DNA of 64,000 bases, from contig CAZWXD010000010.1 of NCBI GenBank assembly GCA_964638035.1, forward strand, positions 37,810-101,809, written 5' to 3'. The notes below the pieces were generated by a model that searched no databases, had not been told where the DNA came from, and saw only the letters and a list, made by a program, of their open reading frames with translations. Source of the stretch: JAGGAG01 sp964638035. Lineage in GTDB: Bacteria; Gemmatimonadota; Gemmatimonadetes; Gemmatimonadales; GWC2-71-9. Positions 1 through 7,831 of the stretch are shown here, one piece after another; the first letter of the stretch is position 1; each line of letters starts with the position of its first letter. The position numbers were made by a program, and so were the translations under genes.

Positions 1-3000
1 AGCGCGCGCGGAGTGCGCAGCTCGCGCGAGTTCCCGCTCCTTCCACAGGGAGTACACCGCGGGGATCACGAGTAGTGTCAGCACCGTGCTGCTCACCATG
101 CCTCCCACCATCGGTGCCGCGATCCGCTTCATGACACTGGCACCGGCCCCGGTGGCCCAGAGAATCGGCAGCAGGCCGGCCATGATCGCCGTGGCGGTCA
201 TGAGTTTGGGGCGCACACGCTCGACCGCACCTTCCATGACGGCGTCATAGAGATCGTGCAGTGTCGTGGTCCGGCCCGCGGCGCGCTTCGCCTGCCACGC
301 GTGATCGAGGTAGATGAGCATGATGACACCGGTTTCGGCCGCGACGCCGGCGAGGGCGACGAACCCGATCGCCACCGCCACCGACCAGTTGTAGTCCAGC
401 AGCCAGATGAACCAGAGCCCGCCCACGAGTGCGAACGGCAGCGAGAGCATCACGATCGCCGTCTCGCCCAAGCTGCCGAAGTTGAGGTAGAGCAGGATGA
501 AGATGATGGCCAGCGTAGCCGGGACCACTACCGAGAGCTTCTTCGCCGCCCGCTGCATGTACTCGTACTGGCCACTCCAGACCACGGTGTAGCCCGGGGG
601 CAGCGTGATGCGGCGCTCGACCTCCCGCCGTGCTTCAGCGACATAGCTCCCGATGTCGCGACCCGCCACGTCCACGTACACCCAGGCGGTGGGCTGGGCA
701 CCCTCGGTGCGAACGACCATCGGCCCGGCCACCTGGCGGATCGTGGCGACCTGGCCCAGGGGCACGTAGGTTTCAGTGCCGCGTGCCGCGGCGCCCTGCT
801 GCGCGCCGCCCATCCGGCCGCCCACTGCCGATGCCGCTCCCTCACCGACCCCGTGACTCACCGGAATGAGCACCGAGGCGAGGCGTTCCGGGTTGTCGCG
901 GAGTTCCTGCGGATAGCGGATGCGGACGCCATAACGTTCGCGTCCCTCGACGGTCCGTGTCACCGTCATCCCGCCCACGGCAGTGGCGATGACGGTCTGC
1001 ACATCGCCGACGTTGAGGCCGTGGCGCGCGGCAGCGGCGCGATCGATGTCGATGTCGAGGTAGTAGCCGGACACCGCCCGCTCGGCGAAGGCACTGCGCG
1101 TGCCCGGCACCTGGCGGACGACATCCTCGATCTCGCGCCCCAGCCGCTCGAGCTCGGCAAGGTCAGGTCCGAAGATCTTCACGCCAACCGGCGTACGGAT
1201 GCCGGTCGCCAGCATGTCGTTGCGTCCCTTGATCGGCATGGTCCACGCATTGGTGGTGCCCGGCAGCCGCACTGCCGAATCCATTGCCGCAATGAGGCGC
1301 TCCTGGGTCATCCCGGGGCGCCACGCCGACTCGGGCTTGAGGGTGATCGTGGTCTCGGCCATGTCGAGCCCGGCGGGATCGGTGGCGGTGTTCGCGCGGC
1401 CGGCCTTGCCCCAGACGTGCTCGACCTCGGGGAATGCCTTGAGGATGCCGTCTTGGATCCGGAGCATCTCCCGCGCCCGCGCCACGCTGATGCCTGGAAG
1501 GGTGGCAGGCATGTACAGGATGGTCCCCTCATCCAGCGGCGGCATGAACTCGCTGCCGAGCCGGGTCCAGGGAATCCAGCTCAGTACCACCGCCATCACT
1601 GCCGTGGTGACGGCACCCCATCGATGCCGCAACACGAAGGTGATCATCGGTCGATAGAGGCGGATGAGGATCCGGTTCACGGGATTTGCGGTCTCCCGGA
1701 ACAATCGCCCCCGCACGAAGAGGCCCATGGTGACGGGAACGAGGGAGAGGGCGAGCAGGCTGGCCGCCGCCATAGAAAACGTCTTGGTATACGCCAGCGG
1801 GTGAAAGAGCCGACCCTCCTGGCCTTCGAGGGTGAAGACCGGGATGAACGACACCGTGATGATCAGCAGCGAGAAGAAGAGCGCCGGTCCAACCTCCCGG
1901 GCGGAGTCGCCCACGATCCGCCAGCGCTCCGTGGTCGTCAGCACGCTGGTGGAGTAGGACGCGCCGGATACCGGCTGCCCCACCGCGCGAAGCTTTGCGT
2001 CGACGGCGCGCTCGAGGTGCTTGTGCATGTTCTCGATCATCACGATCGCGGCGTCGATCATGGCGCCGATGGCGATGGCGATGCCGCCGAGGGACATGAT
2101 GTCGGCACCGACACCCACCTGGCGCATGGCGATGAACGCCATCAGGATGCCGATCGGCAAAGTGAGTATCGCGACCAGGGCCGACCTGGCGTGCAGCAGG
2201 AACACGATGCATACAAGGGCGACAATCGCGCTTTCCTCGAGGAGCTTTCCCCCCAGGGTCGCGATAGCCCGCTCGATGAGGTCGCTGCGGTCGTACACCG
2301 GGCGCACGACGACGCCGGGCGGAAGGCCGGCCTCTACCTCGACGAGCCTGGCCTTGATGCGCTGGATTGTCGTCAGAGCGTTCTGCCCGAACCGCATCAC
2401 CACGATCCCGCCCACCGCGTCGCCTCGGCCGTCGAGGTCGGCGATGCCGCGGCGCACGGCCGGCCCGACACTCACGCGTCCCAACTCGGCGACCCGGATG
2501 GGGGTGCCGTCCCGTGTGGCACCGACCACGACGTTCTCGATGTCGCCGAGGCTCTTGAGGTAGCCGAGCCCCCGCACCATGTACTCGCGCTCGGTCAGCT
2601 CGAGCACCATCGCGCCCACGTCAGCATTTGCGTTCTGGATGGCTGCCATGACGGAGGTGATGGGCACCCGGTATGCCAGGAGGCGCGCCGGGTCGAGATC
2701 GATCTGGTACTGCTTCTCGAACCCGCCGATGGAGGCAACCTCCGACACGCCGGGGACGGACGTGAGCGCGTAGCGCAGGTACCAGTCCTGGATGCTACGG
2801 AGCTCCGCCAATGTCCTGCGGCCGGTGGTGTCCTCGAGGCTGTACTGGAACACCCAGCCCAGGCCAGTGGCGTCAGGGCCCAGGGTGGGTGTCACATTCG
2901 CGGGCAGCTTCTCCCTGATCCCGTTGAGATACTCCAGAACGCGTGACCTGGCCCAGTAGAGGTCGGTGCCGTCATCGAAGATCACGTAGACGAACGAGAT

Positions 3001-3267
3001 CCCGAAGAACGAGTACCCTCGCACCACGTGGGCGCCCGGTACCTTGAGCATCTCAGCGGCGATGGGGTAGGTAACCTGGTCCTCGACGATGCGAGGCGCC
3101 TGCTCGTTGTACTCGGCCTGGACGATGACCTGCACGTCGCTCAGGTCGGGCAGCGCCTCGAGCGGCGTCGCCCGCATCGACAGAATGCCACCGACGACCG
3201 CGGCGGCCGTGGCAAGCGCAACGAGGAGGCGATTGCGCAGCGACCAGTCAATGATCCTGGTGAGCAT
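1..3267 (-). CDS. cusA: CusA-like heavy-metal RND efflux pump (3' end cut by window)
   Basis: Inner-membrane proton-driven pump of a tripartite metal efflux complex. Read on the minus strand from ATG at 3267, the product begins MLTRIIDWSLRNRLLVALA, then has PLEALPDLSDVQVIV and QVTYPI, all typical of CzcA/CusA proteins. The TM4 motif around 2010-2070 reads AIGAMIDAAIVMIEN, the form I associate with Cu/Ag (CusA) rather than Zn/Co/Cd (CzcA) pumps. About 1089 codons are in the window and the frame is still open at base 1 (just after AVYSLWKERELARA), so only a short C-terminal tail is missing. The start overlaps the upstream adaptor gene by 20 nt. Substrate is inferred from the motif, not proven. 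Confidence 0.93.
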   Translation of the reverse strand, partial: MLTRIIDWSLRNRLLVALATAAAVVGGILSMRATPLEALPDLSDVQVIVQAEYNEQAPRIVEDQVTYPIAAEMLKVPGAHVVRGYSFFGISFVYVIFDDGTDLYWARSRVLEYLNGIREKLPANVTPTLGPDATGLGWVFQYSLEDTTGRRTLAELRSIQDWYLRYALTSVPGVSEVASIGGFEKQYQIDLDPARLLAYRVPITSVMAAIQNANADVGAMVLELTEREYMVRGLGYLKSLGDIENVVVGATRDGTPIRVAELGRVSVGPAVRRGIADLDGRGDAVGGIVVMRFGQNALTTIQRIKARLVEVEAGLPPGVVVRPVYDRSDLIERAIATLGGKLLEESAIVALVCIVFLLHARSALVAILTLPIGILMAFIAMRQVGVGADIMSLGGIAIAIGAMIDAAIVMIENMHKHLERAVDAKLRAVGQPVSGASYSTSVLTTTERWRIVGDSAREVGPALFFSLLIITVSFIPVFTLEGQEGRLFHPLAYTKTFSMAAASLLALSLVPVTMGLFVRGRLFRETANPVNRILIRLYRPMITFVLRHRWGAVTTAVMAVVLSWIPWTRLGSEFMPPLDEGTILYMPATLPGISVARAREMLRIQDGILKAFPEVEHVWGKAGRANTATDPAGLDMAETTITLKPESAWRPGMTQERLIAAMDSAVRLPGTTNAWTMPIKGRNDMLATGIRTPVGVKIFGPDLAELERLGREIEDVVRQVPGTRSAFAERAVSGYYLDIDIDRAAAARHGLNVGDVQTVIATAVGGMTVTRTVEGRERYGVRIRYPQELRDNPERLASVLIPVSHGVGEGAASAVGGRMGGAQQGAAARGTETYVPLGQVATIRQVAGPMVVRTEGAQPTAWVYVDVAGRDIGSYVAEARREVERRITLPPGYTVVWSGQYEYMQRAAKKLSVVVPATLAIIFILLYLNFGSLGETAIVMLSLPFALVGGLWFIWLLDYNWSVAVAIGFVALAGVAAETGVIMLIYLDHAWQAKRAAGRTTTLHDLYDAVMEGAVERVRPKLMTATAIMAGLLPILWATGAGASVMKRIAAPMVGGMVSSTVLTLLVIPAVYSLWKERELARAAHSARA

Positions 3268-4501
3268 TGGCCTCTCCTTCCGGCCCTGTGCGGGGTGCCG
3301 TCATGTCCATGCCCGGCATGTCGCCCATGCCGCCGAGGGCCGCTCCCAGATTCGACTCCGCATCGAGCAGGAACGTTCCCGACGCGACGACCCGCTCTCC
3401 GACTTCAATGCCGCTGATGATCTCGACCCGGTCGTCGGTGCTGGCCCCGAGCCGGACCTCGCGGGGCGTGAACATGCCGCCGGTGTCTTCCACGAAGACG
3501 ATGTTGCGCTCGCCCGTGGCGAGCACGGCAGACCGGGGCACGCTCAGCACGGTCCGGGAGGGTGCCCTGAACCGGATGGTCGCGTACATGCCGGGCTTGA
3601 GGGCGTGGTCGGCGTTGGGCAGTTCCACGCGGATCCGGCCGGTGCGCGTTTCGGGATTGAGCGTCGGGTAGACGTAGGTGATGCGGCCGGTACGACTCGA
3701 TCCCGGCATCGCCGCGAACTCGGCGGTGACGGCGAGACCGGTACGTGCCGCCGGCAGGTCGGGCTCGAAGACCTCGCCCTCGAGCCAGACGCGCCCGAGG
3801 TCGGCAATCCTGTACAGTGGCTCACCGGCCATGACCCGTTGGCCGGCGAGGACGGACTTCTCCACCACGACCCCGCTCACCGGAGCGGCAAAGGCCACCG
3901 TGCGGCCGACCACTCCGGTCCGCTCCAGGCGTGCCACTTCACTCGCCGGCACATCCCAGTATCCAAGCCGGCGCCGTGCCGACTCGAGCAGGTCGCCCGC
4001 GCCGGCCTGGGCCGAGGCGCTGCCCCCGGCGAGGTCGCTGATGAGGCGGCGCGCGACGAGGAGCTCCTGCTCCGCGCTCACAAGCATCGGGGAGTAGAGC
4101 TCGAGCAGCGGTTCTCCCCGGCGGACGGGCTGACCGGTCTCGTTCACCAGGAGCCGCTCCACCCATCCATCGACCTTGAGCGCAACGGTCGCGACCCGCG
4201 TTTCGTCGTATGTGACCTGTGCCACGGTGCGTACTTCCCGCTGCAGCGGGCCCATGGTGGCCTCGGCGAAGGTGACGCCGATGCGGTTGCGGTCCCGGTC
4301 CGTGAGCATCACGGCCTTGGCGCTGTCGGCCGACGTACCCGTATGCACATGACCCGCGGCAGCGGCTTGCGTCTCCGGGCCGCGGCGCGTCATGAGGTAC
4401 ACGAGGAGAACGGTGCCAAGGAGCATGGCGGCCAGCAGGGCGACGCGCCGGCCCCGCTGTCCGGACGTGCGCGGGCGGGCGTCGAAGGGTGACTTACTCA
4501 T
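3248..4501 (-). CDS. cusB: CusB-like periplasmic adaptor (membrane fusion protein)
   Basis: Periplasmic adaptor linking the RND pump to the outer-membrane channel. 417 residues: N-terminal membrane anchor at about residues 18-37 (RRVALLAAMLLGTVLLVYLM), a barrel-sandwich/hairpin region (VDGWVERLLVNETGQPVRRG, later FAAPVSGVVVEKSVLAGQRV) and beta-barrel/MP domains. The C-terminal 25 or so residues are Met/His-rich (GDMPGMDMT, then HQDH), which suits Cu(I)/Ag(I) binding. Overlaps the TolC-type gene upstream by 8 nt and the pump downstream by 20 nt, so the three are translationally coupled. Length and order match Cus/Czc CBA operons. Confidence 0.93.
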   Translation of the reverse strand: MSKSPFDARPRTSGQRGRRVALLAAMLLGTVLLVYLMTRRGPETQAAAAGHVHTGTSADSAKAVMLTDRDRNRIGVTFAEATMGPLQREVRTVAQVTYDETRVATVALKVDGWVERLLVNETGQPVRRGEPLLELYSPMLVSAEQELLVARRLISDLAGGSASAQAGAGDLLESARRRLGYWDVPASEVARLERTGVVGRTVAFAAPVSGVVVEKSVLAGQRVMAGEPLYRIADLGRVWLEGEVFEPDLPAARTGLAVTAEFAAMPGSSRTGRITYVYPTLNPETRTGRIRVELPNADHALKPGMYATIRFRAPSRTVLSVPRSAVLATGERNIVFVEDTGGMFTPREVRLGASTDDRVEIISGIEVGERVVASGTFLLDAESNLGAALGGMGDMPGMDMTAPRTGPEGEANAHQDH

Positions 4502-5882
4502 TGGCGCCTCCGGGCGTGGTGGTGCCGGGATCGGGCGTGGCGGCGAGGAGCGGATGCCCAGTGAGCATCTCGAGCTCGGCGAGCGATTGTCCCTGTGCCG
4601 CCGCGAGGCGGGGGATCTCGGTGCGATAGCCGTTGGCGGTCATGAGCGCGTCGAGGTAGGTCATGAAGTCGACGCTCCCGGCCTGGTAGCCGGCGCGCGC
4701 GGAGGCCACCGTCGCCTCGGTCTGGGGCAGAAGCGTGTGCCGGTAGAGTGCGTACAGCTGGCGCGCGCGCTCCAGCTCGGCGACCACTTCTGCCACGCGG
4801 CCGCGGGCCTCGGCGCGCATCGCGTCGAGATCCGCCTGGGCCATCTGGCGCATCGCGACGGTCTCGTCGCGCATCTTCAGTTGCCGGCTGCCGGCCCAGA
4901 TGGGAAGGCTGGCGCCGAGCATGAGGCTCAGCATGCGATCGGTGCCGCCACCCTGCATCGGTTGCTGGCCGTAGATGACGCCGATTTCGAGGTCGGGCCA
5001 GAGCTCGCGCCGGGCGAGTTGCTCGGCGGCGGTCGCCGCGCGCAGCTGATCAACGCCAGCCCGGATCATCCCGCGGGATTCGAGGGCCAGCGCCGTCAGT
5101 GAATCGGGCGAGGGCAGTGAATCGGGAAACGCCGGAAGTTCCGGGACGCCAGTCGGTGCGTTCGCGGGCCGGTCGAGTACGGCATTGAGCCGGGCAGCCA
5201 TGCGGCGCCGCATGGTCGTCATGTCCTCGATCTGGGCGGTCATGCGCCCGATCTCCAGCTGTGCCCGCAACACGTCCGATTGCTTCGCCTCGCCTGCCGC
5301 GTACATGCCGGTCACCGTGCGTGACACGCCTTCGAGCAGTTGCAGCAGTTCCGCCATCGCGCCCAGCGTGGCTTCGGCGCGGTACAGGCCGTAGAACGCC
5401 ATCGCCGCGCGGTTCCGCTGTTCCCAGAGCGACTCGCTGACCTGGGCCAGTTCCGCGTCAGCCCGTGACTGGGCGACCTGGCCGGCCAGCCCGAGCTTCC
5501 CGGTGCCCGGAATCGGCAGCATCTGGGTCAACTGCACCTGGTTCATGCCCAGCGGCTGCTGCAGGGCGAAGCCGGGGAGCTCCCGGTTCATGGTCGCGAC
5601 CTGGATCCAGGGATCGGGGAGGCGTTTGGTGCCGGGGACGCGAGCGGCCGCCGCCAGCGCCGATGCCTGCGCGGCGCGGTTGGCGGGGTTCACGCTGTCC
5701 ACGGCGCGGTACAGGGCCCCAATGGTGAGGGGTCCGGGAACGCCGGCCAGGCGCGCGGGCACTTCCTGACCGGCCACCGGTGCCGTCATGAGCGCACTGG
5801 CCAGCAAGGCTAGGAGCAGGCGCCACCCGGCGGTTGTCCGCCAGGCGACGCGATGCCCGCATAAGGGCAATCGCTTCATCAT
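4494..5882 (-). CDS. cusC: TolC-family outer-membrane efflux channel (CusC/CzcC-like)
   Basis: Outer-membrane exit duct of the metal efflux complex. 462 residues with a signal peptide at about 20-38 (WRLLLALLASALMTAPVAGQ). Two OEP-type halves are visible: long Ala/Arg/Glu-rich helices (ALWEQ-like segments, LRAQLEIGRMTAQIEDM) and a C-terminal repeat (AGYQAGSVDFMTYLDALM) characteristic of CusC/CzcC proteins. The start is the first of two consecutive ATGs (5882 and 5879 on minus), 5 nt after a GAGG Shine-Dalgarno core. That ribosome-binding site lies in the right arm of a perfect 10-bp inverted repeat described separately. Confidence 0.9.
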   Translation of the reverse strand: MMKRLPLCGHRVAWRTTAGWRLLLALLASALMTAPVAGQEVPARLAGVPGPLTIGALYRAVDSVNPANRAAQASALAAAARVPGTKRLPDPWIQVATMNRELPGFALQQPLGMNQVQLTQMLPIPGTGKLGLAGQVAQSRADAELAQVSESLWEQRNRAAMAFYGLYRAEATLGAMAELLQLLEGVSRTVTGMYAAGEAKQSDVLRAQLEIGRMTAQIEDMTTMRRRMAARLNAVLDRPANAPTGVPELPAFPDSLPSPDSLTALALESRGMIRAGVDQLRAATAAEQLARRELWPDLEIGVIYGQQPMQGGGTDRMLSLMLGASLPIWAGSRQLKMRDETVAMRQMAQADLDAMRAEARGRVAEVVAELERARQLYALYRHTLLPQTEATVASARAGYQAGSVDFMTYLDALMTANGYRTEIPRLAAAQGQSLAELEMLTGHPLLAATPDPGTTTPGGANE

Positions 5883-5947
5883 CTGATCCTCGCTTATGTG
5901 ATGTCGCGCGTGCCGACTGGCACTCGCGGCTGCGTCACGAGGATCAG
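5883..5947 (-). promoter_or_regulatory. Intercistronic RNA stem sequestering the cusC ribosome-binding site
   Basis: On the transcript (minus strand) CTGATCCTCG (5947-5938) is perfectly complementary to CGAGGATCAG (5892-5883), which ends directly at the cusC ATG and contains its GAGG Shine-Dalgarno core. The left arm contains the TGA stop codon (5946-5944) of the upstream small gene. The loop holds a second stem, GTGCC/GGCAC with an AGTC tetraloop, flanked by CGCG/CGCG. A ribosome reaching the upstream stop would melt the outer stem, so the layout predicts translational coupling. Pairing is read directly; function is inferred. Confidence 0.55.
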
Positions 5948-6309
5948 GCTATGGGAGGGGGAGTTTCGGGTGTGGGCAGTACCGACACGTACAGCCGGGG
6001 CGACGGGATGGCTCGCCTGGCGGTGATCTCCGGGGTGACCAGCACCGGCGCCGGCACAGCGGCGATGCCGACACCGGCGCAGCCCGTCATGGCCAAGCAA
6101 CTGACAGGCGAGTGCGCCGGCGCGGAGTCCTGATGTGCCGGCGCGCCCGGATTCTGAGTGCCGTGCGTCGCGTGCTCGGCATGGGCCGGAGCCTCCGGAC
6201 GGCTGGCACCCTGGGCGTAAGCACCCGCACAGAGCGGTGCTACGCCCAGTACAGCGAATTGCCCCGCCAGGAGCAAGAGAAATGTGCCGCCCAACCTGTT
6301 CACACGCAT
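5944..6309 (-). CDS. Small secreted His/Cys-containing protein, first gene of the metal efflux operon
   Basis: 121 residues, no enzyme family recognised. Signal peptide at the N-terminus (MRVNRLGGTFLLLLAGQFAV to about residue 33, AYAQG), then a His-rich stretch (HAEHATHG, HQDSAPAHSP) and two cysteines in SCLAMTGCAG, followed by a Pro-rich tail. Small periplasmic proteins of this kind at the head of Cus/Czc operons may bind metal; here that is only inference from His and Cys content. Its stop codon lies inside the RNA stem that covers the cusC ribosome-binding site, linking the two genes. A 147-residue frame on the same strand (5894-6337) is less protein-like and was not chosen. Confidence 0.65.
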   Translation of the reverse strand: MRVNRLGGTFLLLLAGQFAVLGVAPLCAGAYAQGASRPEAPAHAEHATHGTQNPGAPAHQDSAPAHSPVSCLAMTGCAGVGIAAVPAPVLVTPEITARRAIPSPRLYVSVLPTPETPPPIA

Positions 6310-6314
6310 GATTC

Positions 6315-6320
6315 AACTTA
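6315..6320 (-). promoter_or_regulatory. Possible -10 box before the efflux operon
   Basis: TAAGTT on the minus strand ends 5 nt before the ATG at 6309, and no Shine-Dalgarno precedes that ATG. This is the same spacing as other unit heads in the window with TAnnnT boxes. No convincing -35 is visible, so confidence is low. Confidence 0.3.
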
Positions 6321-6414
6321 TTGGTGCACGCGGCCACGCGCCAGTGAAATCGGCATGAAGATCACCTTCGCCGGAGTGTCCCGGTCACGATTTGAGCTCG
6401 TACCCGAATCCCGC

Positions 6415-6631
6415 CTACTCGAGCAGGTCGAGCACCAGCCGGACCGGGAGGCCATGACACCGAAGAAGTCGCCCTCCACCTTTTCGACGAGTGCCGCGCC
6501 TATCCCTGGATGCCATAGGCGCCGGCCTTGTCCATCGGCTCGCCGGTGGCGATGTAGGCGCGGATGAATTCATCGGACACGTGCCGGAAAGTGACCCTGG
6601 TAGAATCGGTCCTGAGGCGGAACTTCCGCAT
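6415..6631 (-). pseudogene. maf: maf (nucleoside triphosphate pyrophosphatase) 3' remnant with two frameshifts
   Basis: On the minus strand, from 6631, one frame reads VTFRHVSDEFIRAYIATGEP and then MDKAGAYGIQG before a stop at 6500-6502. The match continues in a second frame (IGAALVEKVEGDFFGVM) and finishes in a third (GLPVRLVLDLLE, stop at 6415-6417). Joined, this is the conserved C-terminal part of Maf/septum-formation-family pyrophosphatases (tGEPxDKAGaYGIQG, EGDFfxVxGLP). Each shift is explained by loss of one G in a short G run. The N-terminal roughly two thirds of Maf is missing: beyond 6631 the sequence becomes a cheB fragment on the other strand. Clearly non-functional unless assembly errors are involved. 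Confidence 0.8.
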
Positions 6632-6645
6632 GCGCGAGAGCGTCG

Positions 6646-6933
6646 GTGCACGGCGTCCGCCCCGCGGCGGACCCCCTGTTCCGCTCCGTGGCCGAGGTCT
6701 TCAAGGCGGCGTCCATCGGCGTGGTCCTGACCGGGCTGGGCCGCGATGGGGCCGATGGGCTGCGGCGCATCCACGATGCGGGCGGCATCGGCATTGCCCA
6801 GGACCGCGAGTCCGCCACCATCGACGGCATGCCAGCCGCCGCCCGGCAGTCCGGAGGTGCCGATCATGTCCTTGGCATCACCGCGGTCGCGGCGCAGGTG
6901 GACCGGGAGTTGCGACGGATGCGCCTGGCATGA
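6646..6933 (+). pseudogene. cheB: cheB 3' remnant (chemotaxis methylesterase C-terminal part)
   Basis: About 95 codons from a GTG at 6646. The product HGVRPAADPLFRSVAEVF followed by VVLTGLGRDGADGLRRI, AQDRESATIDGMPAAA and a terminal helix matches the last third of the CheB methylesterase domain (RPSvDxLFxS, LTGMGxDGAxG, with the catalytic Asp in the GRDGADG loop). The receiver domain, linker and the S-x-G and His parts of the catalytic triad are absent; in-frame stops lie just upstream (6601, 6613). It cannot be an active methylesterase. Its TGA overlaps the ATG of the first cheW gene, so it keeps its old operon junction. Could be translated as a stub, but no ribosome-binding site is visible. 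Confidence 0.75.
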
Positions 6934-7367
6934 GCGCCGTGCAGGGTTGCCTGCTGGTGCGAGCAGCGGGGCTTCGGCTGGGATTGCCGCTCGACCTCGT
7001 GGTCGCGGTCATCGAGCCTGCGGAGTTGCTGCCGGTGCCCAGCCGCGAACCGGCGCTTCGCGGGGTGATCAACCAGCGGGGCCGCCTGGTGCCGGTGTTC
7101 GCGCTGGGGGAGTTGATTGGGCAGCGCCCAGGCCAGGGTGACGCCGCGGTCGACGGGGACGGTGCGGCACTCGTGCTGGCGGAGCTGGCTGGCGTACTCG
7201 TGGGGTACCTGGTGGAGGAGGCGGAGGTGGTCATGCACAGTGGCATCACCTTCCTGCCGGCGGACGAAACGTTGCCATGGGCACGGGCCATCGTGGGCAT
7301 CCCCGATGACGGCTATGTCCCCCTGGTTGACCTGGCCCTGTTGCGGGCCGGGGTGGAGGGCGCATGA
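6930..7367 (+). CDS. cheW: CheW-domain chemotaxis coupling protein (first copy)
   Basis: 145 residues covering a single CheW domain, which couples chemoreceptors to the CheA kinase in the cytoplasm. Visible signatures: CLLVRAAGLRLGLPLDLVVA (entry strand), LRGVINQRGRLVPVFALGEL (the conserved G-V-x-N-x-R-G-x-x-x-P-V motif) and VGIPDDGYVPLVDLALL at the end. ATG at 6930 overlaps the stop of the cheB remnant (ATGA); the next cheW start overlaps its own stop. No CheA, CheR or receptor gene is present nearby, so its partner must be elsewhere or lost. Confidence 0.85.
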   Translation: MSAVQGCLLVRAAGLRLGLPLDLVVAVIEPAELLPVPSREPALRGVINQRGRLVPVFALGELIGQRPGQGDAAVDGDGAALVLAELAGVLVGYLVEEAEVVMHSGITFLPADETLPWARAIVGIPDDGYVPLVDLALLRAGVEGA

Positions 7368-7831
7368 TCGACGGGGAAGAAGTCCAGCTCGTGACGTTCC
7401 GGTGCGGTAGTCACGATTTTGCCTGGGACATCCTGCAACTGCAGCGCATCCTGCGCTACGAGGCACCGGCACCACTGCCTGATGCGCCGGAGTTCCTCGA
7501 GGGCGTCGTGGCGATCGAGGGAGCGGCGGTGCCGGTCATCGACCTCCGCAAGCGGCTCGGCCTGCCCGCGACCATCACCGAGGAAACCCGCACCATGGTC
7601 CTCCTGCTCGACGGCCAGCGCGTGGGTGTGGTCGTGGATGCGGCGCGTGAGCTGCTCCGCGTGCCCAGCACGGCGATCGCCGCCCCGCCCCCGATGGTGA
7701 AGGGCCTGGCAGCGCGCTACATCGCCGGCATCCTGGCACGCCCCGACCGGACCGTGGTCATCCTCAATGCGCAGCGCGTCCTCTCCGACTCGGAGCGGAT
7801 GATTCTCGAGGGCCTGGAGGCCCAGGCGTGA
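7364..7831 (+). CDS. cheW: CheW-domain chemotaxis coupling protein (second copy)
   Basis: 155 residues, one CheW domain. VQLVTFRCGSHDFAWDILQL opens the fold; LEGVVAIEGAAVPVIDLRKR is the conserved GV-x-x-x-x-G-x-x-x-P-V-I-D-L-R signature; VGVVVDAARELLRVP and GILARPDRTVVILN complete the domain. It is clearly diverged from the preceding copy and has an extra C-terminal helix (SDSERMILEGLEAQA). Start overlaps the previous stop by 4 nt (ATGA) and its own stop overlaps the following TPR gene by 4 nt. Paired cheW genes are common in chemosensory systems where each binds a different array position; that division is not shown here. Confidence 0.88.
   Translation: MIDGEEVQLVTFRCGSHDFAWDILQLQRILRYEAPAPLPDAPEFLEGVVAIEGAAVPVIDLRKRLGLPATITEETRTMVLLLDGQRVGVVVDAARELLRVPSTAIAAPPPMVKGLAARYIAGILARPDRTVVILNAQRVLSDSERMILEGLEAQA

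Noticed and set aside
256..2946. Long plus-strand open frame opposite cusA
   Set aside because: Product is His/Asp/Arg/Gly-rich without any family pattern; it is the antisense shadow of a clear RND pump in GC-rich DNA.
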